Shown: positions 1 through 11,658 of the stretch, in pieces
Layout of the letters: every line of letters starts with the position of its first letter
How positions within the stretch are numbered: position 1 is the stretch's first letter
Origin: Scilla litardierei
Taxonomy: Eukaryota > Streptophyta > Magnoliopsida > Asparagales > Asparagaceae
Assembly (NCBI GenBank): GCA_030789695.1
Contig: CM061138.1
Span: 19,974,214-20,038,213, forward strand
Length of the DNA stretch: 64,000 nt
Direction of reading: 5' to 3'
Notes under the pieces: generated by a model
Databases searched by the model: none
What the model was told of the DNA's origin: nothing
What the model saw: the letters and a program-made list of their open reading frames with translations, nothing else
Translations under genes and position numbers: made by a program

Positions 1-419
1 GGGTGAGAAGTGCAGGGTCTGGTGAAGCAGCAAAGCGAGGGTCATATTCTAATTATCTATTTATTTCGGGTAAGAAATGAATGATTGATACCATTCAAAG
101 ATGACATGAGATAGGAAACATAGAATCAATCCTAAGATAATAGATTCCAAAAATCTAATTGCCAGCTTACTAATATTGCAAGCTTGACAAAAAGATTTGT
201 TCTATCCCACATTAACACTACCATAATTATCCAAACAAAAATCATTCCACAAAATTTCATTTCATTCCCCCATAATTTCAGAAATTTAGGATCATGGTAA
301 CCACAGTGATGACTAAATTGGAATTAAATAAACACCACATTCCATTATAAACAAGTGTAAATACCAAAATTGAACTAAAAATAACACTAAAATTTTAAAA
401 AATAAATTAATTAAATCAC
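1..419 (-). other. Intron 1 (partial) of the TrhO-like gene
   Basis: This AT-rich sequence begins with a GT donor (GTGATT on the minus strand) directly after the coding exon at 420-749. I looked for the conserved second exon of the family and do not see it here, so the intron probably runs off the left edge. Nothing else is recognisable. Confidence 0.55.
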
Positions 420-749
420 CTGAAGGAATTTAAGGTGCGTTGAGACCTCAGCTTCTGGGTCTTTGACAAACACGAACTTATAGAAGCTAACGACCAAAAA
501 TTCATCCGACTCTGAGGACTCAGCTTTAGGTTCTACTTGATTCACATGAACCCGGGAGGAGCATTGGACTAATCTGCAGAGCCTCTTCTTTGTATTCAAA
601 TGCGAAATCGAAACGATCTTTTGAGGAGTGAAAAAGGCTGCATTTTTATTTGGGAATACGGAGCGCTGGCAGCGGAAAGGGGGCGATGAATCGGATAAAA
701 GTATGCCGCGGTGCACGTTACCGCTGCAAGCGATGAGCCTTATCGCCAT
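420..749 (-). CDS. Rhodanese/TrhO (UPF0176)-like protein, first coding exon (partial gene)
   Basis: The exon encodes 110 residues from an ATG at 749-747 to a CAG|GT donor at 420/419, ending in phase 0. The N-terminal ~70 residues are rich in S, R and basic residues and poor in acidic ones, as in a chloroplast transit peptide. The following stretch, FLVVSFYKFVFVKDPEAEV, matches the start of the UPF0176/TrhO fold, where bacterial members have an SFYK-like strand followed by a DP motif. Bacterial TrhO hydroxylates the wobble uridine of tRNA; plant homologues are plastid proteins with a rhodanese domain. The rhodanese domain and catalytic cysteine would be in later exons outside the window, so function is inferred from family. 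The gene reads leftwards. A Mutator-like element ends 63 bp upstream of the ATG, so the native promoter is displaced or altered. Confidence 0.72.
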
Positions 750-1126
750 TCTCTATTCCTCGCCGAAACTCTCCTCCTCCTCGTTTGTTATCTGCTTCAC
801 AGGCTGGGACCTGAGAAAATTGGGTAAATAACACTAGTCAACGATGAGTTTTAATATCTACCACCCAATTTAAAAAGGTTGCTAGAATACCATCCCGCTT
901 AAAAAAGAGACTAAAATACCCTCTTTTTCCCAAACACTAAAACCCAACAAAATCAAATCCCTTTGCGAAAACAAGTGCAGCGAACGACGTTCTCCCTCCG
1001 GCGAGCGAAGCCCAGCACCTCGCACCGCCTCGAACTCCCCTCGACAGCCTCGACACCGCTCATCGCCGCCATCCCACAACCCAACGCCGACAACACCCCC
1101 CATAAACGTCTACGTCGACGCCGAAC

Positions 1127-2400
1127 TCCGACCACCCCGCTTCGCCGTACTCCGACCACCCCGAATCTACGGCAACGCCTCACCGTACTCCGACAAAGCC
1201 ATATGAGGCAATTTGCGCCAATATGCGCCAATATACGCCAATATACGTCACGAAACGTGACGTATATTAGCGTATATTAGCGTATATTGGCGCAAATTGG
1301 TGCAAATTGGCGCAAATTGGCTCGTAGGGCTTTGTCGGAGTACGGCGAGGCATTGCCGTACATGCGGGGTGGTCGGAGTACGGCGAAGCGAGGTGGTCGG
1401 AGTTCGGCGTCAACGTAGAGGTATTGTCGGCGTTGGGTTCCGACCACCCCGCTTCGCCGTACTCCGACCACCCCACATCTACGGCAACGCCTCGCCGTAC
1501 TCCGACAAAGCCATATGAGGCAATTTGCGCCAATTTGCGTCAATTTGCGCCAATATACGCCAATATACGTCACGAAACGTGACGTATATTAGCGTATATT
1601 GGCGTATATTGGCGCAAATTGGTGCAAATTGGCGCAAATTGACTCGTAGGGCTTTGTCGGAGTACGGCGAGGCGTTGCCGTAGATGCGGAGTGATCGGAG
1701 TACGGATAATGAGGGAGTGAGGAAGGCAGCCGAAGACAAAAGGCCATTTCCAAAGCCATGACTGTTTCTTCTTTGGGGTGAAGACTAGAGACTCTCTCTC
1801 TCTCTCTCTGAGGGCTTTCAATCACTTTGATTTTTTTCTCGTTGATGGCGTTCTTAATTGACAGAGGAGCAAGCGCATTTCTCTGATTGTTCAGAGGGAT
1901 CTTTTATAAAATTATTGAGCAGATCTCCAAGTCATATGAAGAGGTTTGCAACTGTAAGTGCCTTCATCTTTTAATTCTCCCTATGCCCAAAGATCCGATT
2001 TTGATTATTTTTGGGACTAATTTATTTTAGATCTTTATAACTTAACTGTAGATTCAACCTCCATTGAATTTTGTTCTGGGTTCCGACCACCCTGCTTCGC
2101 CGTACTCCGACCACTCCGCATGTACGACAACGCCTCGCCGTACTCCGACAAAGCCCTACGAGCCAATTTGCGCCAATTTGCACCAATTTGCGCCAATATA
2201 TGCTAATATACGCTAATATACGTCACGTTTCGTGACGTATATTGGCGCATATTGGCGCAAATTGGCGCATATTGCCTCATATGGCTTTGTCGGAGTACGG
2301 TGAGGCGTTGCCGTAGATTCGGGGTGGTCGGAGTACGGCGAAGCGGGGTGGTCGGAGTTCGGCGTCGATGTAGACGTTTATGGGGGGTGTTGTCGGCGTT
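1127..2400. repeat. Alternating inverted modules with TGACG palindromes inside the MULE
   Basis: Six copies of a module containing CCGTACTCCGACAAAGCC, followed by runs of gcgccaat/ggcgcaaatt, lie in alternating orientation (about 1127-1710 and 2080-2400). Each +/- pair is joined by the hairpin ATACGTCACG-(AAA or TTT)-CGTGACGTAT, at about 1243-1265, 1565-1587 and 2219-2241. The hairpin carries paired ACGT/TGACG cores of the kind bound by plant bZIP factors; any regulatory role is inference. Confidence 0.8.
1710..2070 (+). other. Central unique segment of the MULE, possible captured 5' gene piece
   Basis: This is the only non-palindromic part of the element. It holds a CT run (1793-1811), a short ATG frame from 1844 that stops after 13 codons, and a consensus donor (ACTGTAAGT) near 1950-1958. 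This looks like a leader exon plus the start of an intron, as in Pack-MULEs. No source gene is recognised. Confidence 0.35.
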
Positions 2401-2679
2401 GGGTTGTGGGATGGCAGCGATGAGCGGTGTCGAGGCTGTTGAGGGGAGTTTGAGGCGGTGCGAGGTGCTGGGCTTCGCTCGCCGGAGGGAGAATGTCGTT
2501 CGCTGCACTTGTTTTCGCAAAGGGATTTGATTTTGTTGGGTTTTAGTGTTTGGGAAGAAGAGGGTATTTTAGTCTCTTTTTTAAGGGGGATGGTATTCTA
2601 GCAAACTTTTTAAATTGGGTGGTAGATATTAAAACTCATCGTTGACTAGTGTTATTTACCCAATTTTCTCCTGGGACCT

Positions 2680-3138
2680 TGATGGTCAATTTGGCGATTG
2701 AGGGAGTTGCTACATACAGTACAAACTTTTCCACGGAGGCTACTTCTTTGCGCACCTACCTTTTTTTCTCCGTGCACATCTCAACGCTTCCAGCGTGCAA
2801 AATTAATTTTGTCCGTTGTACACGTTAAAAGAAACTGAATCAAAATTAGTTCTCCGTGCATGTTGTGCACGTTGAAAAAAAACTGAAACACTAAACAGTT
2901 TTTCTTATCACTAACAACGGGCAAAATTGTTGCCCGTTGTGCGCGTTGAGTAAAATTTTAACACCGAAATTTTTTTACTCAATGCGCACAACATGCAAAA
3001 TTTTTGCGCGCTGTTTGTATTTGGAAAACCTAGCAAGGCAAGCTAGTGCCTGTGTTTTGTAAGCTTTCATTTGAGACACGTTGCTCTCTTGGTTGAGAGT
3101 TGTTTAGTGGAAAATCTCAACAAGAAGGTTGGGGAACG
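2680..3138. other. Intergenic sequence with hairpin-forming repeats
   Basis: There is no gene. Related short units (CCGTTGTGCGCGTTGAG, CCGTTGTACACGTTA, TTGTGCACGTTGA) recur with spacings of about 60-90 bp. The pair around 2936-2993 forms a hairpin (GTTGTGCGCGTTGAGTAAAA against TTTTACTCAATGCGCACAAC). It may be the remains of a subterminal-repeat DNA transposon; no ends were found. Confidence 0.4.
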
Positions 3139-3625
3139 GAGTAGCCTCATGATGTACAACGGGCCGGCCTAGCGGGGGGGGGGGGGGCGGAAGCCCGGCC
3201 CGCGGCCCGGCCTTGCCCGCGGCCGGGCCGCGGGCCACCTGGTTTTAAAAAATTAAAAATTAAAAAATTAAATTTTTTTTGAAACTTGGTTAAAAAATCT
3301 TAAAAATCTTTTAAAAATATTAAAATATTCTACTTATTTACAACTTACCCTTAAGTAGATAATTAACCCTTTAGTAATAAAATATTAAGTAATAAGGTGA
3401 ACAAGTAGATAATTAAGTAATAAAAATAGACAATTGACACTTAAGTAACATTCAAGTTTATTTGGAAGTAGATAATTAAGCCCGAAATTTTCCTAAGGTC
3501 CCGGGTTGAACCTTCAAATTTTATTAATTAAAATCTTTTTTGAAGGGGTGACGTACATCGGCCAACATTACCCTTCATACATTGGCCAAAACTGAAAATA
3601 ATACAACTAAGACAATAAAAATTCA

Positions 3626-4297
3626 TCACTCTACTTCTTCATCGGAATCTTCAGAAAGGTCCTTCTTGTTCTGTGTGCGGCTTTCAGCATGGAACCAATC
3701 CTTCGCGCATACCGCAACTTCAACAATGTCTTCCTTCAGCCGCGATCTCTTGTTGCTCAGAACGCGACCACCTGCACTAAAAGCAGACTCCGAAGCAACT
3801 GTAGAAATAGGTACATATAACAAATCTCGTGCCATAATGGAAAGAATAGGATAAACAGATTCATATCCTTTCCACCAGGCAAGAGGATCAAAATACTCAT
3901 CATCCATTGCTTCCTCCGAAAAGGGAAATGGATTAGCTAAATATTTGGATAGTTCACTAGTAGAACAATCCGAACTTACGGTTTTTTGTTTCTTCTTTCC
4001 TAACATTTGGCGAATCTTACTAGAAGCCGAAGCAGAAGCACTAGCAGAGACAGATGAATTATGTGAAACATTACCATATTTAGCCTCATAAGTTGTATAC
4101 AAAGTTCTTAAGCTATTTTTAGCAGCAGATACCTGTTCAACATGGGAAAATCCCATGTTTTCAGAATACAGTTCTAATAAACCTAGTGCAGCATCCTCCT
4201 TAAAACGAGGATCAAAAACTTTAGATAAAGAGTAAAGAAGAGGAACCGGATTCCAATACTTAGCAAGTTTTGCAGACAGTTCAAATATCATAGGCAT
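3626..4297 (-). pseudogene. hAT transposase C-terminal fragment with dimerisation domain
   Basis: This 223-residue frame corresponds to the last third of an Ac/RICESLEEPER-type transposase. It starts in the end of the catalytic fold (KYWNPVPLLYSLSKVFDPRFK) and continues into the hAT C-terminal dimerisation domain (DPLAWWK..., then VASESAFSAGGRVLSNKRSRL). The frame can be read upstream to about 4385 (ISRHRESTHRDIMPMIFEL), so the printed ATG is not a true start. The BED zinc finger and most of the RNase-H-like catalytic domain are missing. The domain identity is firm; the fragment cannot be an active transposase. Confidence 0.85.
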
Positions 4298-4365
4298 TAT
4301 GTCACGGTGTGTACTTTCTCTATGCCTAGATATCTGATCAGAAATTAAAACTAATTGTTCTAATC

Positions 4366-4554
4366 CTAAATAAGATGTTGGGCAGGTTGCATATTTGGGT
4401 ACTGATACGATTCAGTTTGTTCATTTTGTGACATTTCCAAATGGTCATAATTTTGGGTTTCTGGGCTGTTATCCCTCATCATGGCAAAGTTATCTTCCTC
4501 CTCAGTGTTGAGGTAGAAAGTATGAGTCCGGCCCCTACGGTTTGGTCCCGACAT
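4366..4554 (-). pseudogene. hAT transposase N-terminal fragment, out of frame with the C-terminal part
   Basis: A 62-residue frame begins MSGPNRRGRTHTF and is acidic and Q/N-rich (EEEDNFAMMRDN...), like the poorly conserved leader that precedes the BED finger in plant hAT transposases. It ends at a stop directly where the C-terminal homology begins in another frame at about 4385. The simplest reading is one internal deletion that joined leader to C-terminus with a frame change. The leader identity rests mainly on position. Confidence 0.55.
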
Positions 4555-5229
4555 TATTCTAAAAATTTAGGAACCTGATTTGTTGACAGCGGATTGAACT
4601 GAGATGATGATGACAGCGGAGGAAGATGAGCGCAATATCGATTTGGGCCGCGAATCTTGATCTTGCTTGAGAGGGGGTGATCTTGCGTGCTTGAACAGTT
4701 GAACGTATGAGAGAGTTTGAGAGAGTTTGAGAGTTTGAGAGAGTTAGAGAATTTGAGAGTATGAGAATTGTGAAAAATATGAGAGGGGTGGGGTGGAATT
4801 TATAGGGATTTTTCGGTGTAAAATACCCAAAATACCCCTCCAAAATAGCCGTTTATGACCGTTGGGAGGGGTATTTTTGGTCAAAAGCCAAAGAAATTAC
4901 AAAAAAACCCCTCCCCAAATTTCTGCCCTTTTTATCAATTTAAAAAAAATGCAACGGTCTAATGACCGTTGCACCTGCAGGCTGCATTTGCAGCCTGCAG
5001 GCGGGCCGGCCCGGCCCGGCCCGGCCCGCAAATACCCTCTCCCGGGCCAAGCCCGTGCCCGCCGCCGGGCCGGGCCGGCAGGGTACCCGGAAGCCCGGCC
5101 CGGGCTTCAGGCCGGGCCAGGCCCGTTGCCCGGTCAACGGCTCCGGGCCCGGGCCGGGCCGGGCCGTTGACTGGGCCGGACGGGCCGGGCCTCGGGCCCG
5201 CGGGCCATTTGGACACCATGAGAGTAGCC

Positions 5230-6240
5230 CACGATGGGTGAACCATGATAAATATCATATGTGTTTGTGATTGTCGAATTGTACCTACATTCTTACTCGC
5301 AATACTTGTCATTTTAATTTCTGCTGCATAACTCCTTCTCTCATTCGTGCAAGTATAATTTAGTGTGTTGATTACGTACTCAATGAGTAATTTCCTTAAG
5401 AGATTTAAGCTAATTTTAGAGGGATTAATTTTATTTGTGTTTTAATTTTAAGAAACACTAATGAGACCCCTCTAGTGTTTAGCTTGCTATCTTTAACTGA
5501 TAGTCTGCTGAAAATGAAAGGGAATGTATATGTTTTTTATCACATGGAGATGTAGAAAGAGATAGAATCAATAAAGGAGGCGAAGGTGATGCAATGGCAT
5601 CTTTCATGGTGGCGGTGATTCAATTTGATCAGAGGTGGCAATTATTGTAGAGAAGTGAAGAAGATGAAAGCGCGATGGTCGACGGGGTGGAAAAGTAAAG
5701 AAAGAAGAAAGAAGAAAAGAAGAAAAATTAGTAGGGTTTAGGGGTGTTTTTAAGAGGGGGGATAACATGTCAGAATTAAATGTGTTAACAGGATTAAGGT
5801 TAAAACATATAAAAATACAAAACAATATTTAAAAACATCAACAAATTATTTGACAAAAAAACACTTACATGTAATGCAAAAATGGTTTTAATTAGGTTTT
5901 AGTCTATTATAATATATAATCAATGAATTAGAAATTCTAGCATAACCTACTATAATACAAGAGATCGTGCTAATAAAGTGAGCCTACTTTCATTTTAACA
6001 TAATCAAGATTATTTCAATAAAAGAAAAATACTAGCAATAGGTTGTCAACTTTTGTAGCTTTATTAGTATTCGTCTTGCTGATGTAACTCCATATATATT
6101 GAAGAATTCGAGTAATCTTTGACTTTGTAAGAGTACACATAATATCCCTAACCGTCCTAAGAAAGTTTAAGCTATTTTAAAATACAAAATGAAGTTTTTC
6201 ATGTTTTCAAGAACCAAAACCCTAATTTCCTAAGTTTACA
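5230..6240. other. Intergenic AT-rich sequence, no gene seen
   Basis: No coding similarity is recognised. The small open frame on the minus strand at 5604-5825 is rich in S/F/P, lies over a purine-rich stretch and has no recognisable domain. Confidence 0.4.
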
Positions 6241-6245
6241 TGTTA

Positions 6246-6477
6246 ATTAGTCGGCCAATAACATTTACTAGTCGACTAACAAATTAAGTATCGAGATTCA
6301 AATATCACACATATTAGTCGACTAATAGAATCATTAGTTGATTAATACAAAGGGAAGCTGCTCCCCATCACATGCATCGTCTAGTTGAATAATTTAAATT
6401 ATTAGCCGACTACTGAACCACATTAGTCGACTAATACATACATTACTCGACTAATTGGCCTAGTTAGTCGACTAATG
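6246..6477. repeat. Cluster of TTAGTCGACTAA palindromes
   Basis: About nine exact or one- to two-mismatch copies of the self-complementary word (A)TTAGTCGACTAA(T) occur in 230 bp at irregular spacing (near 6247, 6269, 6313, 6332, 6379, 6410, 6422, 6442, 6463). Spacing varies from about 10 to 45 bp, so this is not a simple tandem array. Confidence 0.75.
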
Positions 6478-6599
6478 CTGAGTTTTCTTAGAACATCAGT
6501 GGAAAACAAGCTTCAAAATAGAATTAACTAATCACAGGTTAACATTCTCGCCTTTCTTTTCCTAACAAAATTTTCAAGCTTTAATTGCACCTTTATTTT

Positions 6600-8690
6600 C
6601 AACCCTTCAATTTCCCAATAAGAAAAGGAGGCTCATTACTTCCTCGTCCAGCCTTCATCCTCATTAAGAACCATACTCAACACTATATATACCCACACAC
6701 ATACAAACAACACCATATTTGATACTAATCTTTATAATGGTTTGTTGATGCAATTGATATTGTCGTCCATGTTTTCCCTTATTTGATACTCTTCAAATGT
6801 TTCCTTATTTTCTTGCATGCTATTGGTTTCTTTCCCTGCTCCTTGTGCTCTTGATTGCCTTTTCACCTTCTATCCCATTGCTTTTTAATTGGATTAATTA
6901 CTAATTTTGCTCTTCATATTGTGTCTTTTTGATAGTTTACTTAATAAGAAACATGATTTTAGTGTGCAAGTCATGAAAAATCTCCCTCTAATTTTACACC
7001 TTCTTCATTAGGATATTACTTGATTCTTGGATTAATATATAGGCTATATCATTGGGTAGGAATACATATTATTTCGAGATGACATTATTATACGAACACA
7101 CTGACTTGAAAAATAAATTTCAAATCATTCTCTATCAAATATAGTATTATATACTTAGGCGTACATAGATTAGATTTGATCTCGAATAAAATTGTGTGGT
7201 CAAGATTTAGGCCATGCTATGATTGTGTTGGTGTTGCAATATTTGGATTGGTGGGTGTTATTCTATTAGATATTATATCAGTTATGGTTTGACACGGGAG
7301 AATATGGATATTGTCCCTTATTGCATATGCCATATTCATGATTATAAAGGTGACACAATAATGCTTCACTTGTGCAACGCATTGAGATGTTGTCATCATG
7401 ATACATATGATGCTAGATACTATTCACTATACATGCTCACATTGTGCATAGCCATTGTTCACATTTATTGCACACGATGATCATTTCTTTTGATATTATG
7501 ACATTTATCAGGATTACTGTTCCCGATTACATGTTTCTGATATTGTATATTTTAATGTTTCCTGACTAATGTATCAGTCATCTCACATGACACCACATAT
7601 AGGATAGAGCATATGGGGTCGGGAAGATCATTCTCTCAGAGGGTGTGGGAGAGACAATAGATTATTCATATATCCGAGTTTTCTGCCTCCAGAAATAGAG
7701 AGGAGTTTATTCATGTATCTAAGTATTCCGCTTCTAGCGATTGAAAGTGTGGTTTACTACTTGTATCTATATGTTTTGCTCCCACACTCAGAGTGGTGTT
7801 ATATTTCAGGTCTTGTATTTCCTGTCTAAGTTGCATATTGAACCCTCAAACATGAGTCAGAACGCTACAGAACCTTCTACCAAGATTGACCGTTGATACA
7901 CATAAGGTGCTGCTAAATGGAAGGATCTTATCAACGTTCATGAATAAGAAATCATAGATCGAACTGCCAAATTGGAAAAATTACCATATAGTCATGTAGA
8001 TATTGTTAGTACATCACATCATTTTCATGTCATCCTACTTGCTATTGATTGCTCTTCTATTTTTATGTGTTAGTTACCACATTATTTCTCATGCTACATT
8101 CTAACCTGATGCTCTTCTATCTTTACTATGTTACTGACGTCCTATTATGCTACATTTATCTTGTTCTAACCTGTCTTATTTTGTATTTCTTATGATCTAC
8201 GAATAACATAGCAGCTACTGTTCTTGCTCATGTTAGGTACTGAAGCCAACTACTAATGTAGTCTTGACTTTGGGGATCCAGAGTATATAGAGCTAGAGCA
8301 CCACCTTGATTGCTAGTAGTCAAGTTTATTCTATTGCTTTATAGTATTGTGCATCATCCTAAATACCATTCGTCAAGATATTTTACGGTTTCGTGGTGTT
8401 GATGCAATTATTTGTAAGGCTAGGGGGCCCAAGTTGTGCTTACTGTTATTTTATATCCAGACATTATGTTGTCCTCTTGATGGAATTGTTATTGAGTATA
8501 TCTGCTTGCTAGCATGTTATACATAACTATATTGTTCTCTGGTGACTTGTAGATCTACCCTTTGTATGCTTAGTGTATGTTAATTTAAAGGAAAAAATGA
8601 CAGTTTTTTCCTTTGGGGTCAAGATATGCTGCGACTTGTCTCGCATCATTTCCCCTATATTTGGAATGTGGGGTGTGACGGTACACAATA
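6600..8690 (+). repeat. Probable old solo LTR or LTR-like repeat
   Basis: There is no coding potential. The stretch at 7640-7870 (CTCAGAGGGTGTGG..., then GAACCCTCAAACATGAG) has a diverged counterpart at 49950-50220, so it is a dispersed repeat. The right side ends in TTTGGAATGTGGGGTGTGAC (8660-8679), resembling the 3' end of plant gypsy LTRs. The left boundary and TSD were not found. Confidence 0.35.
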
Positions 8691-8939
8691 TTCCTTTTAT
8701 CCCTCCTTGAGATAAATAACGATTAAGCTTTTAGTTTGCCAACCTCAATCAAAGTTGAGACTTAACATGAAACTAAGATATATACTTGAAAGATGATCAA
8801 TGTCATAATATTTATTTGTTTCATCACTTAAAACATATGGTCCAAAAGCCATGTCCTTCCATATGAAACGATTAACAACTATGCTCCATTTATACATGGG
8901 CAATCCAATGTCTTCCCAAGTCAAGGACTAGCAACTTAC

Positions 8940-9174
8940 GGGACCGGGTTGGCTCTTACGCATGTTGGACCACGTGATCGTCCAACGCGACGTGGATCGT
9001 TCGATGAAGTATTTTTTTGCTCTTAGTGGGGCCCACCACCCACCTCTTTTTCTTCTTTTGCGCTTCTAACGGGATGGTGGGCCCCACAAAGAACAAAAAA
9101 AATACTTGATCGAACGATCCACGTCGAGTTGGACAACCACATGGTCCTACGCGCGTAGGAGCCAACCCGGTCCC
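8940..9174. mobile_element. MITE-like hairpin element
   Basis: The 235-bp sequence is almost entirely self-complementary. It starts GGGACCGGGTTGGCTC and ends GAGCCAACCCGGTCCC, with matching arms containing GTGGGGCCCACC and CGATCCACGTCG. No convincing target duplication was found, so the superfamily is unassigned. The minus-strand frames across it are a consequence of the palindrome. Confidence 0.7.
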
Positions 9175-11632
9175 GCAAATTTAAAGACTTAAATACGAGC
9201 AACACATCTACTTTTCCAAGACGAGCTAATCGCTCCAATGAATTAAACAGCTAATGAGTAATCTAAAAAACTAAAAATTGGGGGAAAAATAGATGGCTCC
9301 CCTAGATGTAGGGTTTCATAATTTTTGTTGCCAAATAAAACAAAACTTTTCCCAGCCATAATTTTTTTTTTCAATTTAATTTCAATCACATATGAAATAT
9401 TTAAAAATAAATCACTTCACAAATATAACACCATGGTAAACTTAGATCTAACCATAAAATTGCAATTACATAGCAATAATATTTAAGAATTATAAGTTTA
9501 AATACCCTGGATCCTCTTAATCACAATAATCCCTATTTTAGATTAAGATATTCATCTTTTTGAAAAAAATTTTCTAAAATCAATTTCTAAAATCAAATCA
9601 TATCCAAATAAGGATACTTATTATGGACTTAATCAAGGGTCTATTTATGACTTAAAACACAAATAATTAGGCCCCATACCAAATACCAAAATCCTCTTGG
9701 ACTTGGTTTGCTTCACCCAAAGCGTCCAAATAGGACGGTTGGTGGGTTCGGGTCGGATCCCTCCTTGCGGGTCTGGATCTGACCCGTTAGCACTATAATG
9801 TCCAACAATTATGCTTTCTCCATAGCACATTCGAATCACATATTCAAGTGTAACACTCACAGGTTCGACAAGCACAATTAGAAATTCTTCTTATGTAGCC
9901 AATAAAGAAGCTCTATATAGTATGAAAAAAGTATTTTATATCTTTATTTTAAAAAAATCCAATAAATTAGAGAGTAAGAAAATAGAAAATCAACGAAGAA
10001 GTGTAGAGAAATGGGTAAGCACGGTAACATGATGATCGAGCATCATTTCTTTTGGTAACTTTCATGATAGTGGGAACTTGTATTAAAAGGACCAACTTTA
10101 TAATTAAAGCGTCTAGTTTCCAACCAAAAAAAGTGAAATATTCATCGAAATATCCGTAAGCACTACAGTAGAAAGAAGCAGATCATATTCCTAATTTCAA
10201 ATCTTGAGCCAAAATACACATGTATAGTTTTCCACGAAATTCTTTATAGATTACAAGTTTATACCACTACATTTAAAACCAAGAATTTACATACATTATG
10301 ATCCGCAGTTTGATTCATTAGTGCAATTAACCACCACCATAACCATAACCATAACCATATTATCAGTATATTTAAAAAAATCCAAAATAATGGAACTCAG
10401 TTAATTTATTTGTCAAACTTTTTATCCAAGCTTGAAATCCTCTTAAACTCTGGAAAGCGATGAATGGCTAGGTTCAAATAACTATTTTCCATGTATGATA
10501 TCGGCATGCACGTGCTTCACACGTGCCTAAAAGCTACTGCACACAAGTTTCTTCAACCTTCAAAGTTTCTTGTGAACTGTGCATAACACGTGCATTCAGC
10601 TTTACTGATTTCAGATGCCGAACTTTGAACAGTAATTCAAACTTGGTAACCATACATCGCAAAATGGAGACATCCCGCATCCGTATATTCATAAGATCCT
10701 ACACAATTCGATCTTGGGAACGTCACAGAGAGAAGGTTGGCAAATTCTGCTGTGCTTCCAATGGTCGTTGCCGTTGAATTAGCCCATGATAATCACATGT
10801 AATCTGAGGCCGATACATAAGCTAGTCGGGTTGCAGGCGCTTCTTTATTTCCCACACATGATATGGACATGGAACCACAGGGCAAAATAGGGCTCAAGAA
10901 CACCTTGCACACAAAGCAACATTTGCTTAGAACACAGCTCCAATAAACATTGCATAAAATAATTGATGATAAAACACAATATAGAGAAATATACAAATTA
11001 AACAGCAAAACCTAGGTGGAACATCTCAGGATTGGGGTGAGACCACATATTTAATCTACATAAAATTTCTCTTGGAAATGTGCAGCATTGCCTTTAACCT
11101 AATGGCAACAATTGTACATTCAAAATCTGTTTGATGATGGGTTAGGACAAGCGCTTAAAACTAAACCTGTGACATCTAAGAATCTAAACGATTCGTGTTG
11201 CTCGAGGACATATATTAATGCTCAGAGCCGGCGAACATATTGCAACCAGAATTAATAAGCATTTATCCTTCATGTAATGGCTGTCTGCATCTGTGTTTGG
11301 CAACACAAATGCCAATTCATGTAGATCAATATGCGAATTTTATTTATAAGGAAACTAAAAACCATTGTCCAAAGTCAAATGATTGACCATGACACTTCAA
11401 AATTGTGGGGTACAAGGATACATTGAGGTTTATAGCCCATGAGATCGTGGTCTTCTTGGAAAGTGGCCCCTTCCCGTGTTTAACACCAAAGATTTTGGGT
11501 CATAGCAGACGGTAAAAGACATTATCATCATTTTACAATTCTTTAATTACTTTTGAAATTACCAGAGGTAACATATCACATTTATAAACAAAATAAAAAT
11601 GAATTAGGGAAATAAGACTTACCTGAGGCGAA
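9175..11632. other. Intergenic sequence and probable 3' untranslated region of the AGD gene
   Basis: No coding region is recognised. On the minus strand a strong donor CAG|GTAAGT at 11633/11632 follows the AGD stop codon by about 25 bp, so a spliced 3' UTR probably extends into this stretch; its end cannot be placed. A short run of ACCATA repeats lies at 10330-10360. Confidence 0.35.
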
Positions 11633-11658
11633 TGCAAGGGGGGTTGTGTTCTTGCCCG

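Larger units (their letters stand above)
804..2679. mobile_element. Non-autonomous Mutator-like element (MULE) with 9-bp TSD
   Basis: The element spans 813-2670 (1858 bp) and is flanked by a perfect 9-bp direct repeat CTGGGACCT at 804-812 and 2671-2679. The ends are long, nearly perfect inverted repeats of more than 400 bp, each starting GAGAAAATTGGGTAAATAAC. A GAGA start and 9-bp duplication are typical of Mutator. The interior consists of alternating inverted modules of about 150 bp (see separate entry) plus a central unique segment at about 1710-2070. No mudrA-like transposase is present, so movement would need an enzyme supplied elsewhere. It sits immediately upstream of the TrhO-like start codon. 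The open frames in its arms are by-products of the repeats. Confidence 0.9.
3139..5229 (-). mobile_element. Internally deleted hAT transposon with 8-bp TSD
   Basis: The element spans 3147-5221 (2075 bp) between perfect 8-bp duplications GAGTAGCC (3139-3146, 5222-5229). The ends are imperfect inverted repeats, TCATGATGTACAACGGGCC against TCATGGTGTCCAAATGGCC, 15 of 19 matching. Both subterminal regions are packed with GGGCCGGGCC-type repeats (3165-3235 and 4995-5210), a hallmark of Ac-like plant hATs. It carries only the two ends of a transposase gene on the minus strand. A 14-G run lies near 3174-3187. Confidence 0.9.

Noticed and set aside
963..1280. 105-residue frame and its mirror at 2203-2520
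   Set aside because: Both lie in the MULE inverted arms and are copies of the same non-coding repeat; composition is R/T/P-rich with no domain.
4862..5312. Several Pro/Gly/Ala-rich frames
   Set aside because: They come from GGGCCGGGCC subterminal repeats of the hAT and have no homology or conserved start.
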